From positions 372,001 through 436,000 of the forward strand of contig JACKFE010000001.1 of NCBI GenBank assembly GCA_020632635.1: DNA of 64,000 nt, read 5' to 3'. Source of the DNA: Nitrospiraceae bacterium. Lineage in GTDB: Bacteria > Nitrospirota > Nitrospiria > Nitrospirales > UBA8639. Below, one piece after another: positions 48,814 through 58,064 of this stretch. Below the pieces are notes generated by a model. It saw nothing but the letters and a program-made list of their open reading frames with translations, searched no databases and was not told where the DNA came from. The first letter of the stretch is position 1; the number at the start of each line of letters is the position of its first letter. A program made the position numbers and the translations under genes.

Positions 48814-51555
48814 TTATCGATCTTCATCTAAAAATTTATCAACCGCTCCCTTAAGGGTTGTGGAAATATGATCCAAGACTTCCTGCTGACGTATTTTTTC
48901 GCCATTCATCGCGGTGACGTAGAAGACATCCACCACTTGATCCAACTGGGTACTAATTCTGGCCCGATGCGTGGAAAGCCCAAGAGCCACCAATGTTTTG
49001 GCTAGTTCGTACAACAATCCCTGCTTATCATCCGCGAATACATCAATCACGGTATAGACATCGGACACGGTGTTATCGATATGCACTTCGGTTGGGCGAC
49101 GTCCCATGGGAAATTGCCGGCCAAACCGTATTCGACGTCGACGCTCAAAAACATGGTCCACACCCTGGCGACCGGCAACCACCAGAGAGATTTCTTGTGC
49201 AACATCCTGAAATCGGGAGGAGGGAGGCATGGTCTCAAAGTCCGGGTCATGAACAGAAAACACATCAAAAACGGTTCCATCTTTCATCGTGAGAATCTGT
49301 GCATCCAAGACCTGTAATTCCAAAGCCGCCAATACCCCAGTCGCTTGCATAAAAATGCCCGGCTTTTCCTGTGCTTTGGCGATTAACACATATTCCGAAA
49401 CACCTCGGTCTTCACGAAACCGTCCCTCGATATGAACTGGTTGTTCGGCCAGCTGCCGAATAGCCAGACAATGGCGAGCCATGGATTCGATGGGCATTTC
49501 ACGCACATATTGATCCGGGAATTGCCTTAAATAGGCATCAACCCAATCTCCCAAGTCCTCTCCTTTCCACAATGCATATTGTGGCACGGATGCCAGAGTC
49601 TGGACCAACGCTTCGCATATCGACCCCAGAAAGTTCTCACGAAGGGAAGAGGCACTTCCCTCTTCCGGTTTTCCGGTAATTTCTTCGTAGGTCCGAGAAT
49701 AGAGTTCGATCAGCAGGGTCTCTTTCCATTTATTCATGACTTCGGGACCCACAGCCGAAATATCGGCGACAGTCAGAACAAATAATTTCCTGAGCATGGC
49801 GACCGTTTTGACTAGACGCGCAAACGTCAGAATAATTTTCGGATCGTTCAAATCACGGCGAAACGCCGTATGAGGCATGAGGAGATGATGCAAGACCAAA
49901 AACTCCAACGTAGCTCGTTCATGATCGCCGAGCTTTAGTCGATCAGCCATTTTTTTAGCGATCTCCTGTCCTACAGCACTATGGTCTCCCGGTCGCCCTT
50001 TGCCTAAGTCGTGTAAGAGCAGCGCAAGATGGAGGATATCCTTATCCTGAATTTTGCGATACACCTCCCCTACAGACCCTTGGTCGTCAGCCAATCGCTC
50101 TGCCTCGCGGACAGCAAATAGACTATGCTCATCAACTGTAAACTTATGATATTGATTAAACTGCATTAACCCTCTGACTCGAGCAAAGGCGGGAACCAGC
50201 TTCTCTAGCACACTGGCCCGATGCATCGCCTCCAAGGTAGAAAAGATTCGCCCTGGCTGGGACAACATTTTTCGAAACAAGTGGCTGGCTTCCTCAGTAT
50301 GAAACCGCTCATTGGGGATATTCTTGACCGATTCAGACAACTCATTGAGGATTCCCGAATCGATAGATACCCCTCGCTCTTGTGATAGAACAAAGAGCTG
50401 GAGAAGACTCAGGGGATGCTCTACCACGCCCAACAATTTCTCAGGAGGAATTGTCAGGTGCTCATCTTTCAGAAGAAACCTCCCCTCAATAATCCTCGGC
50501 CAGCAGTATTCCTTGACTTGCGTCCACCACGTATGCGGTTTAGCTTGATCCAGGAAACGCCGGCACCGGTCATGCAGGCCCGTCGTATGTCTGAAATACT
50601 GTTGCATGAATTGCTCGACACCCAACAGATGGGGGAGATCCTGATACCCCAATCGCTCCGAGAGCCGAACTTGGTCATCAAAGGTGAGGATATCTTGTGC
50701 ACGCCCCGCATCCAAATGTAGCCAACACCGTACCTGCCACAAAAACTCTTGGGCCTCCTGCAACACTTGATAGTCTTGAAAGGCAATAAGGCCTTGGTTC
50801 GATAATTCTTGAATAGTGCCAATCCCATACTTGGACTGGGCGACCCATTGCAAAAGATGCAAATCACGCAGCCCACCCTTACTTTTTTTGATGTTGGGCT
50901 CCAACAAAAACACGGTTTCACCAAATTTGGCATATTCCCGTTTTCGTTCTTGGATTTTTTCCGCGATAAACGTCTCCTTTTTTCGAGACAGCACACGACG
51001 GGCAAACTTTCGCTGAAAGTCTTGAAAAACCTCCGCGTTACCTACTAAATAGCGGGACTCCATGAGAGACGTACAGACCGTCAGATCTCCTTCTGCAATC
51101 ACTAAACACTCCGAAAGACTGCGCACACTGTGTCCTACCTGAAACCCTAAATCCCATAACCGGTGGAACACCCCTTTTGAAACTGCCTGTGCCATTTCCT
51201 CTTGGGGACCTTGCGTCAGGACCATCACGTCAATATCCGAAAACGGCGCCAACTCCCGTCTTCCATATCCTCCCAATGCGACTAAACAACAATGTTGCCA
51301 GCCGGCACGAACAGACAATGGCCCTGCCTGCATGACTTCTCGAAATCGCTGAATCAGCAACCGATCCATGAAGTCTGAAAACTCTTGAAGAATTTCTGCG
51401 CCGGTTGCTCCATCGGCAAGACGCTGGCGCAAGACATGGCGCTCCTCCTGGGGAGACACCTGCCCATCTTGGATCAGATTCATAGATGATTCTCGCGGCT
51501 TGTTGATTGAAATCCCGTCCGACATCAAAAGGTCCATGGAGCCATCGGGACTCAC
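48814..51555 (-). CDS. glnD: Bifunctional uridylyltransferase/uridylyl-removing enzyme GlnD
   Basis: The 913-aa protein adds UMP to and removes UMP from PII proteins in response to glutamine, and so controls nitrogen assimilation. It has the nucleotidyltransferase motif GGYGRRELAPFSDIDVMVL, a helical GlnE-like domain, the HD hydrolase motif LLLHDLGKG and two C-terminal ACT domains (EKPGIFMQATGVLAALEL; DKQGLLYELAKTL). A GTG start at 51555 overlaps the nadE stop as GTGA. ATGs at 51537 and 51483 are alternatives, because the first 25 residues are not family-like. It is co-transcribed with nadE. Confidence 0.95.
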   Translation of the reverse strand: MSPDGSMDLLMSDGISINKPRESSMNLIQDGQVSPQEERHVLRQRLADGATGAEILQEFSDFMDRLLIQRFREVMQAGPLSVRAGWQHCCLVALGGYGRRELAPFSDIDVMVLTQGPQEEMAQAVSKGVFHRLWDLGFQVGHSVRSLSECLVIAEGDLTVCTSLMESRYLVGNAEVFQDFQRKFARRVLSRKKETFIAEKIQERKREYAKFGETVFLLEPNIKKSKGGLRDLHLLQWVAQSKYGIGTIQELSNQGLIAFQDYQVLQEAQEFLWQVRCWLHLDAGRAQDILTFDDQVRLSERLGYQDLPHLLGVEQFMQQYFRHTTGLHDRCRRFLDQAKPHTWWTQVKEYCWPRIIEGRFLLKDEHLTIPPEKLLGVVEHPLSLLQLFVLSQERGVSIDSGILNELSESVKNIPNERFHTEEASHLFRKMLSQPGRIFSTLEAMHRASVLEKLVPAFARVRGLMQFNQYHKFTVDEHSLFAVREAERLADDQGSVGEVYRKIQDKDILHLALLLHDLGKGRPGDHSAVGQEIAKKMADRLKLGDHERATLEFLVLHHLLMPHTAFRRDLNDPKIILTFARLVKTVAMLRKLFVLTVADISAVGPEVMNKWKETLLIELYSRTYEEITGKPEEGSASSLRENFLGSICEALVQTLASVPQYALWKGEDLGDWVDAYLRQFPDQYVREMPIESMARHCLAIRQLAEQPVHIEGRFREDRGVSEYVLIAKAQEKPGIFMQATGVLAALELQVLDAQILTMKDGTVFDVFSVHDPDFETMPPSSRFQDVAQEISLVVAGRQGVDHVFERRRRIRFGRQFPMGRRPTEVHIDNTVSDVYTVIDVFADDKQGLLYELAKTLVALGLSTHRARISTQLDQVVDVFYVTAMNGEKIRQQEVLDHISTTLKGAVDKFLDEDR

Positions 51556-53330
51556 CGAAGGGATGAAAAATACCGGTTGGTAATGGGCATTCTGCGATCC
51601 TTCCCCAAAGCCCGTGGAGAAATTTTGATCCCCACCGGGGCTTGCCGTCGTTTGTATTCACTGGCATCCACCAATCGAATTACCTGATGGACGACCTCTG
51701 AAGCATAGCCCATTTGTATAATGGATACGGAAGGTTTGTTGGCTTCCACATAGGCTTCCAAAATCGCATCCAAAATCGGATACGGGGGTAAGGTATCCTG
51801 ATCCGTTTGGTCGGGTTTCAATTCGGCCGACGGAGCGCGCGTATGAATCCGTTCAGGAATGACGACCCGATCAAAATCCGTTCCCTCATAATGATCCCGC
51901 CACCGCGCGAGTTCGTACACCATCGTCTTCGGAACATCTTTAATGACAGCAAACCCCCCCGCCATATCTCCATAGAGAGTCGCGTACCCCACACTCATTT
52001 CACTCTTATTCCCGGTCGTGAGCACCAAATCGCCAAATTTATTTGAAAGAGCCATCAACAAATTGCCCCGGATACGGGCTTGAAGATTTTCCTCCGTCGT
52101 ATCGGAGGCCAATCCTAAGAATGGTTTCTCTAAGAGCTTGAGATAGGCTTGAAAGACATTGGTAATAGGAAGATTCAGCAAGCGTATTCCAAGGCTTTTG
52201 GCCAAGGCTTTTGAGTCCAGCAAACTTTCGGTTGACGTATAGCGGGACGGCATCATAACCCCTGTCACCTGCGACGCGCCGAGAGCATCCCGAGCAATGA
52301 CTGCCGTCAGAGCAGAATCGATGCCGCCGCTAATGCCAAGCAACACACGCGAGAATCGATTTTTTTTCGCATAATCCGCCACACCCAAAACGAGAGCCCG
52401 GTACACTTCCTCAACTTTAGAAAGTGGAGAGCCTCCTGAAACAACCTTCAGTATCGAACGTCGAACAATCGGAGGGTGCCACCCGATCACTACTCGCGAC
52501 ACACGTGGGATTTTTTGCGAGCCAATCGCCTTGCTTTTAGACGGTTCCAAGCGGTCTCCTACGGGGACATCAACTAATAGAAAATCCTCGGCAAAGGCTT
52601 TCCCTCTCGCCATGACTCGCCCCATCGGATCTACGACCAAACTATTTCCATCAAACACCAATTCATCTTGCCCACCTACCATATTGGTATAGCTAATGAA
52701 AAGGCGATAAGCCTTGGCCCGTGCCGCCAACATCTCTTGCCGCTCATGTGTTTTCCCGATCTGATACGGAGAGGCATTGATATTCAAAATGAGATTGGCC
52801 TTTCCTCCCACCGCTTGATCCCGCACAGGGCCGTTGGCAAACCAGATGTCTTCACAAATATTTACCCCTATAATTGCCCTTCCTAACCGAAAAACTGACG
52901 CAACGTGACCAGGCAGGAAATATCGTTGTTCATCGAATACGCCATAATTGGGAAGCTTCTGTTTGGCATAGATACCACATAGATGCCCATCAGCCATCAC
53001 CCACGCAACATTGTATAATTTGGGGGAAGCGGGACCAGACAAGGATGCGTTCGAACGTAACGAGAGTTCACTAATACTCCCAATGACCGCCATGATGCCA
53101 CGAGTTTGCTTTACCAGTGTGGCAGAATACGATTGAACCTCTTGCAGAAATTCCGGTAACAGCAGAAGATCTTCTGGTGGATAGCCCGGAAGCGCCAATT
53201 CGGGAAAGACGACAATATCCGCTTTGGCTTGTTTAGCTTCCTTAATCCATTTCTTGATAGCCAGCGCATTCCCTCGGATATCTCCGACGGACGCATTCAT
53301 TTGTATCATAGCCAATCGAAGGGTAGTCAT
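51552..53330 (-). CDS. nadE: Glutamine-dependent NAD+ synthetase
   Basis: The 592-aa protein has an N-terminal nitrilase-type glutaminase (VVFPELALPGYP; KQKLPNYG; the Cys nucleophile in NICEDIW) and a C-terminal synthetase domain (LLGISGGIDSALT, PP-loop; LTTGNKSEMSVGY). It forms NAD+ from deamido-NAD+ using ammonia from glutamine. The ATG at 53330 has no ribosome-binding site: eight U residues of a terminator directly precede it. Its first codon overlaps the stop of a 26-codon leader ORF. glnD follows with a GTGA overlap. Confidence 0.95.
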   Translation of the reverse strand: MTTLRLAMIQMNASVGDIRGNALAIKKWIKEAKQAKADIVVFPELALPGYPPEDLLLLPEFLQEVQSYSATLVKQTRGIMAVIGSISELSLRSNASLSGPASPKLYNVAWVMADGHLCGIYAKQKLPNYGVFDEQRYFLPGHVASVFRLGRAIIGVNICEDIWFANGPVRDQAVGGKANLILNINASPYQIGKTHERQEMLAARAKAYRLFISYTNMVGGQDELVFDGNSLVVDPMGRVMARGKAFAEDFLLVDVPVGDRLEPSKSKAIGSQKIPRVSRVVIGWHPPIVRRSILKVVSGGSPLSKVEEVYRALVLGVADYAKKNRFSRVLLGISGGIDSALTAVIARDALGASQVTGVMMPSRYTSTESLLDSKALAKSLGIRLLNLPITNVFQAYLKLLEKPFLGLASDTTEENLQARIRGNLLMALSNKFGDLVLTTGNKSEMSVGYATLYGDMAGGFAVIKDVPKTMVYELARWRDHYEGTDFDRVVIPERIHTRAPSAELKPDQTDQDTLPPYPILDAILEAYVEANKPSVSIIQMGYASEVVHQVIRLVDASEYKRRQAPVGIKISPRALGKDRRMPITNRYFSSLR

Positions 53331-53407
53331 AAAAAAAACGTCCTCAGTTCCATTCCGAACGGAGGACGCCTTTGTCCTGGTTCACGCCTAGGAAGAGAAG
53401 ACGCCAT
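53327..53407 (-). CDS. Putative 26-aa leader peptide upstream of nadE
   Basis: ATG at 53407 is preceded by GAGGAG and begins 26 codons rich in Arg and Pro (PRRE, QRRPPFG), ending in TGA at 53329-53327. That stop overlaps the nadE start as ATGA. Its start codon lies within the loop of hairpin P1, and its last codons run through the terminator stem and the U-tract. nadE has no ribosome-binding site of its own, so coupling through this ORF would explain its translation. It could still be chance. Confidence 0.45.
   Translation of the reverse strand: MASSLPRREPGQRRPPFGMELRTFFL
53331..53368 (-). terminator. Intrinsic terminator in nadE leader
   Basis: On the minus strand CGTCCTC and GAGGACG pair around an inner GTTC/GAAC stem with loop GGAATG, followed by eight T residues that touch the nadE ATG. 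The 5' arm shares GTCCT with the P2 hairpin, so the two structures exclude each other. Confidence 0.88.
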
Positions 53408-53413
53408 TATCTT
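53363..53413 (-). promoter_or_regulatory. ANTAR-type dual hexaloop RNA (P1 and P2)
   Basis: P1 (53413-53398) is AAGAT-AATGGC-GTCTT, and P2 (53378-53363) is AGGAC-AAAGGC-GTCCT. Each has a 5-bp stem (one GU pair in P1) and a 6-nt loop with A at position 1 and G at position 4, which are the conserved loop bases of ANTAR target RNAs. The linker is 19 nt. P2 overlaps the 5' arm of the terminator, as in known ANTAR antitermination leaders. The adjacent upstream gene encodes a GAF-GAF-ANTAR protein. Confidence 0.82.
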
Positions 53414-53431
53414 GCTCTCCTCACGAGTTCT

Positions 53432-53460
53432 ATTATACTGGCACCGAGTCCTTCCCTCAA
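53432..53460 (-). promoter_or_regulatory. Sigma-70 promoter of nadE-glnD
   Basis: On the minus strand TTGAGG (53460-53455), a 17-nt spacer and TATAAT (53437-53432). The predicted start near 53425 leaves about 12 nt before hairpin P1. Confidence 0.85.
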
Positions 53461-53511
53461 TGTTCCCGCCCAATAGGGGCACAAAACAACCGACTCGGCC
53501 AACCGGATTGA

Positions 53512-54765
53512 TCACTGGGTAGCGCGTTGGAGTTCCTCGGCTAAAATGATCGCTTCAGAAATTTCCCGCATGGACTTTCGCAAATTCATACTCTGCCGTT
53601 GAAGAAGTTTAAAAGCCTCCGGCTCTGAAAGACCACGTGAAGCCATAAGAAACCCTTTGGCTCGTTCCACCAACTTTCGTACTTCCAACGCTTCTTGCAT
53701 TTCAAAGGACTTTTCCATTAACCGTGTATGCTCGATAGCCACCGCAGCTTGATTGGCAATAGATTGAAGAGTTTTAACTTCCTCGTCTGAGAATACATAA
53801 TGCGTAGAAGTATAGACATTGATGACCCCGATGATGCGTTCCTTCATCAACATCGGAACCGTCAATAAGGAATGTAACCCTTCCTGCTTGGCCAAATCCC
53901 GATAAAAATAACTCCCCTCAGCCGTGACATCTGGAACATATATAGGACGTTGCTCCTTCACCGCTCGCCCACTCATGCTTTGCCCAATCTTCAAAGGAGG
54001 TTTCCGTCGGTAGGCTTCACTTAAACTTTGGGTGGCTGCAATCCGTAATTCTCCAGAGTCCTGGTCCACTAGCATGATCGAAGAGATTTTTGAACTCATG
54101 AGCTGAGCCGTCATCGTGACTATAAGCTGAAGGACATCTTCCAGAAGTCGACTGGATGCTACGGTCTCCGAGACTTGGGACAACGTCTCCAACCGTCTCG
54201 CTTTTTGACGCATTTCGTCATATAATCGGGCATTTTCAATCGCCCCCCCGACTTGATTGGCAATAGTGGTCAATAATGCCAATTTCTCTTCGCCATACCG
54301 CTTCGAACGCTTGTGTTGGACATTAATGACGCCCACCACCTCTCCTTTGCTCAAAATAGGAACGGAGACAAAGGCCTGATAGCGATCTTCAGGCAGTCGA
54401 TGAAAAAATTTAAATCGTGAGTCATCACTGGCATTCCGAGGAATCACGACCGGTAATCGCTCACGCGCGACCCATCCCGTAATCCCTTCCCCTAATCCAA
54501 TCGCAATCCGTCCAATAAGCCGAGGATGAGGATTTTTCGACGCCCGCAAAATCAATTCATCTTTTTTTTCAGAAATTAAATACAAGAGACAGGCATCAGC
54601 TTTTGTCACTTCCACTACGACTTCCACGATATGCTTCAACACCGTTCCCAATTCCAGGGAACTGCCAATCGACGCACTCATCCGATGGAGCAGTTGAATC
54701 TCGCGATTACGCTCTTTGACAACCTGCTTCAGTTCTTGGAGAGATAAGGCCCGGGGAGTGGCCAT
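53512..54765 (-). CDS. GAF-GAF-ANTAR antitermination regulator
   Basis: The 417-aa cytoplasmic protein has an N-terminal coiled segment, two GAF domains (~30-175 and ~195-345) and a C-terminal ANTAR domain (~352-412; VERAKGFLMASRGLSEPEAFKLLQRQS). ANTAR domains bind pairs of hexaloop RNA hairpins and prevent terminator formation. Exactly such an RNA lies downstream, in front of nadE. The GAF domains probably bind a small molecule or respond to redox state; the ligand is unknown. The gene starts 1 nt after the aroB stop codon, so it is probably co-transcribed with aroB. Confidence 0.92.
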   Translation of the reverse strand: MATPRALSLQELKQVVKERNREIQLLHRMSASIGSSLELGTVLKHIVEVVVEVTKADACLLYLISEKKDELILRASKNPHPRLIGRIAIGLGEGITGWVARERLPVVIPRNASDDSRFKFFHRLPEDRYQAFVSVPILSKGEVVGVINVQHKRSKRYGEEKLALLTTIANQVGGAIENARLYDEMRQKARRLETLSQVSETVASSRLLEDVLQLIVTMTAQLMSSKISSIMLVDQDSGELRIAATQSLSEAYRRKPPLKIGQSMSGRAVKEQRPIYVPDVTAEGSYFYRDLAKQEGLHSLLTVPMLMKERIIGVINVYTSTHYVFSDEEVKTLQSIANQAAVAIEHTRLMEKSFEMQEALEVRKLVERAKGFLMASRGLSEPEAFKLLQRQSMNLRKSMREISEAIILAEELQRATQ

Positions 54766-54766
54766 A

Positions 54767-55933
54767 TTATTTTTTCCTGACTGTCCGCGTTCTCAATGCG
54801 GGGCCACGTCGAAGGGGAAAAACTTTTGCATTGGAGGCCCCGTGACGGGAAAACCACTTCTGAATATCGGGTCGATTCAAGGGAAGCACCTGCATCTGCC
54901 CAAGGCGCTCGGGAATCACGCAATTAATTTGCCCTCCAACGACTTTTTTATCATGCTGCATGCCACTCCACAGATCAGAAAATGTCCATTTGGGCATTGC
55001 CACCGGTAGCCCAACCTCCCGAATCAATTCGGTTTGTCGCTCAACCACCTCCGCATCGCATCGACCCAAATATTGACCGATCGACGCCTCCTGTACCATT
55101 CCAATCCCTACCGCCTCCCCATGGATCCAGGTTGCATACTTTCCCCAGGCTTCCAATGCATGACCTACCGTGTGACCGTAGTTCAAAATCCGACGTCGAC
55201 CAGATTCCCGCTCATCCCCAGCCACCACCTCTGCCTTAATTTCACAACATCGCCGAACCATAAGGGGGATGACGGCCTCGTGTTGGCTACGCAACTCCTC
55301 CACATGAGTTTCCAAAAACTCAAAGAACCGACTGTCAGCAATCACACCATACTTAATCACTTCCGCGAGCCCGGCCACCCACTCTCGTTTAGGCAGAGTT
55401 TGCAGGACATTCGGATCAACAATGACGGCCTTGGGTTGATAAAAGGCTCCTATAAGATTTTTACCTAAAGGATGATTGACTCCGGTTTTTCCGCCAACGC
55501 TGGAATCAACCTGGGCCACGAGGGTCGTGGGCACTTGAACAAAAGGAACTCCACGAAGATACGATGCAGCCGCGAATCCGGTCACGTCACCCACCACCCC
55601 TCCACCTAAAGCCAGAAGCGTATCTCGGCGCTCAAAACGGTTGATTACCAACTCATCGAGAATTTTTCCCAACCAGGATAGACTTTTGGCTCCTTCTCCC
55701 TCTGGTAGCAAAATCGTCGTACAGGCAAACCCTGCCCGCTTCAATGCCCCTCGCACAACCCGCCCATAGAGGGAATCTACGATGGCATTCGTCACAATCG
55801 CCATTCGACCGGCCAGCCCCAGCGCTTGGCAGATCTTACCTAGCTGACTCAGCAATTCATTCTGAATAAGAATTTCGTAGCTTCGATCGCCCAAGGAAAC
55901 CGGCACCCGATGTTCGCAAGGAATCATATTCAT
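54767..55933 (-). CDS. aroB: 3-dehydroquinate synthase
   Basis: The 388-aa enzyme makes 3-dehydroquinate from DAHP in the shikimate pathway. It shows GGGVVGDVTGFAAASYLRG, VPTTLVAQVDSSVGGKTGVNH, and HTVGHALEAW, the metal- and NAD-binding parts of the family. The C-terminus is about 25 residues longer than usual and is rich in Arg/Lys (PLRRGPALRTRTVRKK). It is transcribed after aroC with a 90-nt gap and followed by the ANTAR gene. Confidence 0.95.
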   Translation of the reverse strand: MNMIPCEHRVPVSLGDRSYEILIQNELLSQLGKICQALGLAGRMAIVTNAIVDSLYGRVVRGALKRAGFACTTILLPEGEGAKSLSWLGKILDELVINRFERRDTLLALGGGVVGDVTGFAAASYLRGVPFVQVPTTLVAQVDSSVGGKTGVNHPLGKNLIGAFYQPKAVIVDPNVLQTLPKREWVAGLAEVIKYGVIADSRFFEFLETHVEELRSQHEAVIPLMVRRCCEIKAEVVAGDERESGRRRILNYGHTVGHALEAWGKYATWIHGEAVGIGMVQEASIGQYLGRCDAEVVERQTELIREVGLPVAMPKWTFSDLWSGMQHDKKVVGGQINCVIPERLGQMQVLPLNRPDIQKWFSRHGASNAKVFPLRRGPALRTRTVRKK

Positions 55934-56023
55934 GAATGACTCTTTCCAACACTCCTAAAATGAGATTCGGGATAAATGGATGCGGGAGTAGATCGCGTGG
56001 AAATATAGATGGGGCATTCGTCG

Positions 56024-57184
56024 TTAAAAGGTACGAACATATTGCTGATAGGCTTCAAAATTTCGTTTCATTTCCTCAACAGTATCCCCTCCGAACTTTT
56101 CGATCATCGCATTCGCCATTTCAAAAGCAATGACCGCTTCGCCCACTACGCCCGCTGCAGGCACCGTACAGATGTCAGAACGTTCGACCGTAGCCTCAAA
56201 GGGTTCCTTGGTAGCAATATCCACGCTATCCTTTGGGGTATATAATGTCGCAATGGGCTTCATTGCCACACGTAATACAATCGGTTGTCCATTGGTAATA
56301 CCACCTTCCAATCCACCAGCATTATTAGTTTTTCGAACAAACTCATTCCGTTCCTTGTCAAAATAGATATCATCGTGCACTTGTGATCCAAATCTCCTGG
56401 CCGACTCGAACCCCATCCCAATTTCTACCCCTTTCATAGCCTGAATACTCATGGCAGCCATTGCCAATCGAGCAGTCAACCGACGATCCCATTGTGCATA
56501 GGTACCCAAACCAATAGGGGGATTGGTCACCACCACCTCAAAAACTCCTCCCAGGGAATCCCCTTTTCGTTTGGCTGATCGAATCAGTTCAACCATTTTC
56601 GCAGCGATTTCGGGGTCATGACAGCGAACATCAGATTCCTCAGCCAATTGATAGGCTTCCAACGGATTGTCTGGACTGGGTACGGACACCCCGCCAATAT
56701 CGACGGTATAGCTCACCACCTGCATATTAAACTGAGCCAATAAGGCCTTGGCTACCCCACCAATCGCTACACGGATTGCCGTTTCCCTAGCGCTGGCTTT
56801 TTCCAGCACATTTCGAATATCCCGATGACCATATTTGATGGCCCCCACCAAATCGGCATGTCCAGGTCTCGGTCGAGTCACGACCCGCTCCGCAGAGGGC
56901 GGACCTGGTTCAGAGGACATGATGTCTTTCCAGTTTTCCCAATCCTTATTCCACACCATCAGACCTAAGGGATTACCTAATGTAACCCCTTTTCGAACAC
57001 CACAGATAAACTCAATGCGGTCTTTTTCAATCCGCATTCGTCCCCCACGACCATAGCCCCCTTGCCTTCTGATTAAATCGACATCTATGCATTCAGCAGT
57101 TAAAGGTAATCCAGCCGGTACTCCTTCCAGCACGGCCATCAAACCTTTCCCGTGTGATTCTCCAGCATTTAAATAGCGTAGCAT
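56024..57184 (-). CDS. aroC: Chorismate synthase
   Basis: The 386-aa FMN-dependent enzyme makes chorismate from EPSP. It carries GESHGKGLMAVLEGVPAG at the start, RRQGGYGRGGRM, RPRPGHADLVGAIKYGHRDIRNVLEKASARET and the C-terminal MKPIATL region of the family. It is followed by aroB, so two shikimate genes are adjacent here. Confidence 0.96.
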   Translation of the reverse strand: MLRYLNAGESHGKGLMAVLEGVPAGLPLTAECIDVDLIRRQGGYGRGGRMRIEKDRIEFICGVRKGVTLGNPLGLMVWNKDWENWKDIMSSEPGPPSAERVVTRPRPGHADLVGAIKYGHRDIRNVLEKASARETAIRVAIGGVAKALLAQFNMQVVSYTVDIGGVSVPSPDNPLEAYQLAEESDVRCHDPEIAAKMVELIRSAKRKGDSLGGVFEVVVTNPPIGLGTYAQWDRRLTARLAMAAMSIQAMKGVEIGMGFESARRFGSQVHDDIYFDKERNEFVRKTNNAGGLEGGITNGQPIVLRVAMKPIATLYTPKDSVDIATKEPFEATVERSDICTVPAAGVVGEAVIAFEMANAMIEKFGGDTVEEMKRNFEAYQQYVRTF

Positions 57185-57342
57185 GAGACCTCGTTAGACG
57201 GTTGAGACAGATATTGAATGTTTCTTGATCTTAGGAAACCCATTAATCTGAAAAAGTGCCCCATTCTCATTTTTAAGTAAAAGAACCAAGCTTAATCTTC
57301 CCGTTCGTTCCATGAAAAGGTGAGAAACGGTGCATCGGAGAG

Positions 57343-57433
57343 GACCCCCAGGGGTCTAATTATGAAGATTTTTGCAAGCTTCTTCAACCATTTTTCTTAC
57401 ACACCTGACCGTATGTTGTTAAAACGACAACAT
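57343..57433. other. Inverted repeats between pilP and aroC
   Basis: GACCCC and GGGGTC (57343-57356) and ATGTTGT and ACAACAT (57413-57433, spanning the pilP stop) form short hairpins. No U-tract follows on the minus strand, so a terminator function is doubtful. Confidence 0.35.
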
Positions 57434-58021
57434 GGCCGACACGATCTGCCCATGAGTGCCAGGCCCGACGATTTCCAGCCGGACTCCATCGTTTTGAATA
57501 TTCCCGACCCTCCAGCCTGAATCACCCACCACATCACCCGGTTGAACAACAAGATGTACGTTGGACGATAGCTGAATGACGGCTTGGAACCCCCACGGCC
57601 CATGGATTACACTCAACAATTTTCCCGGCAGTGCTTGCACCTGAGGTGGATTGGGAATTCTTGGAGAAGATTGAGGTTTTGGAACCATATTGGGATTTTT
57701 CAAGGGTGCAAAAGGATCACGGAGAGCACGAAAATCCGAACTATTTCTCAATCTGACACCTCCGCTTGCCATAGGCCAAACAGCCATATTTCTTGAATGA
57801 TCATGTCCGACAAACTGACATCCCCCTTTAAGACTGTCTCCACAGGATGCCTGCCCCTCTGCAAATCCCCTCTTCCAGACAGCCGATGCCAAATCTCGGC
57901 CATGGCTATTTGCAACCAAGAATAAGCTAATAACCGCCATCACCAATCCGACCATAATTCTCTTCCAATAACCATGGGTAGCCCTTTCAACACATCTGTT
58001 TTCGCCCAGCCTGATGTTCAT
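57419..58021 (-). CDS. pilP: Type IV pilus assembly protein PilP
   Basis: ATG at 58021 with TTTGGAG upstream is preferred to the longer reading from 58096. The 200-aa product has an N-terminal hydrophobic segment, a Pro-rich linker (PKPQSSPRIPNPP) and a C-terminal beta domain with WGFQAVIQLSSNVHLVVQPGDVVG and GVRLEIVGPG, as in PilP. In other bacteria it links the PilMNO inner-membrane complex to the PilQ secretin. No pilQ follows here; aroC does. Confidence 0.82.
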   Translation of the reverse strand: MNIRLGENRCVERATHGYWKRIMVGLVMAVISLFLVANSHGRDLASAVWKRGFAEGQASCGDSLKGGCQFVGHDHSRNMAVWPMASGGVRLRNSSDFRALRDPFAPLKNPNMVPKPQSSPRIPNPPQVQALPGKLLSVIHGPWGFQAVIQLSSNVHLVVQPGDVVGDSGWRVGNIQNDGVRLEIVGPGTHGQIVSAMLSF

Positions 58022-58064
58022 TATGGCTCCAAAGAATCCACGTTTTAAAAACGCCCATTGCCTC

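Noticed and set aside
53408..53515. N-terminal extension of the nadE leader ORF, starting at GTG 53515
   Set aside because: It would run across the promoter and the stop of the ANTAR gene and has no ribosome-binding site; the 26-codon version from 53407 is the only one inside the predicted transcript.
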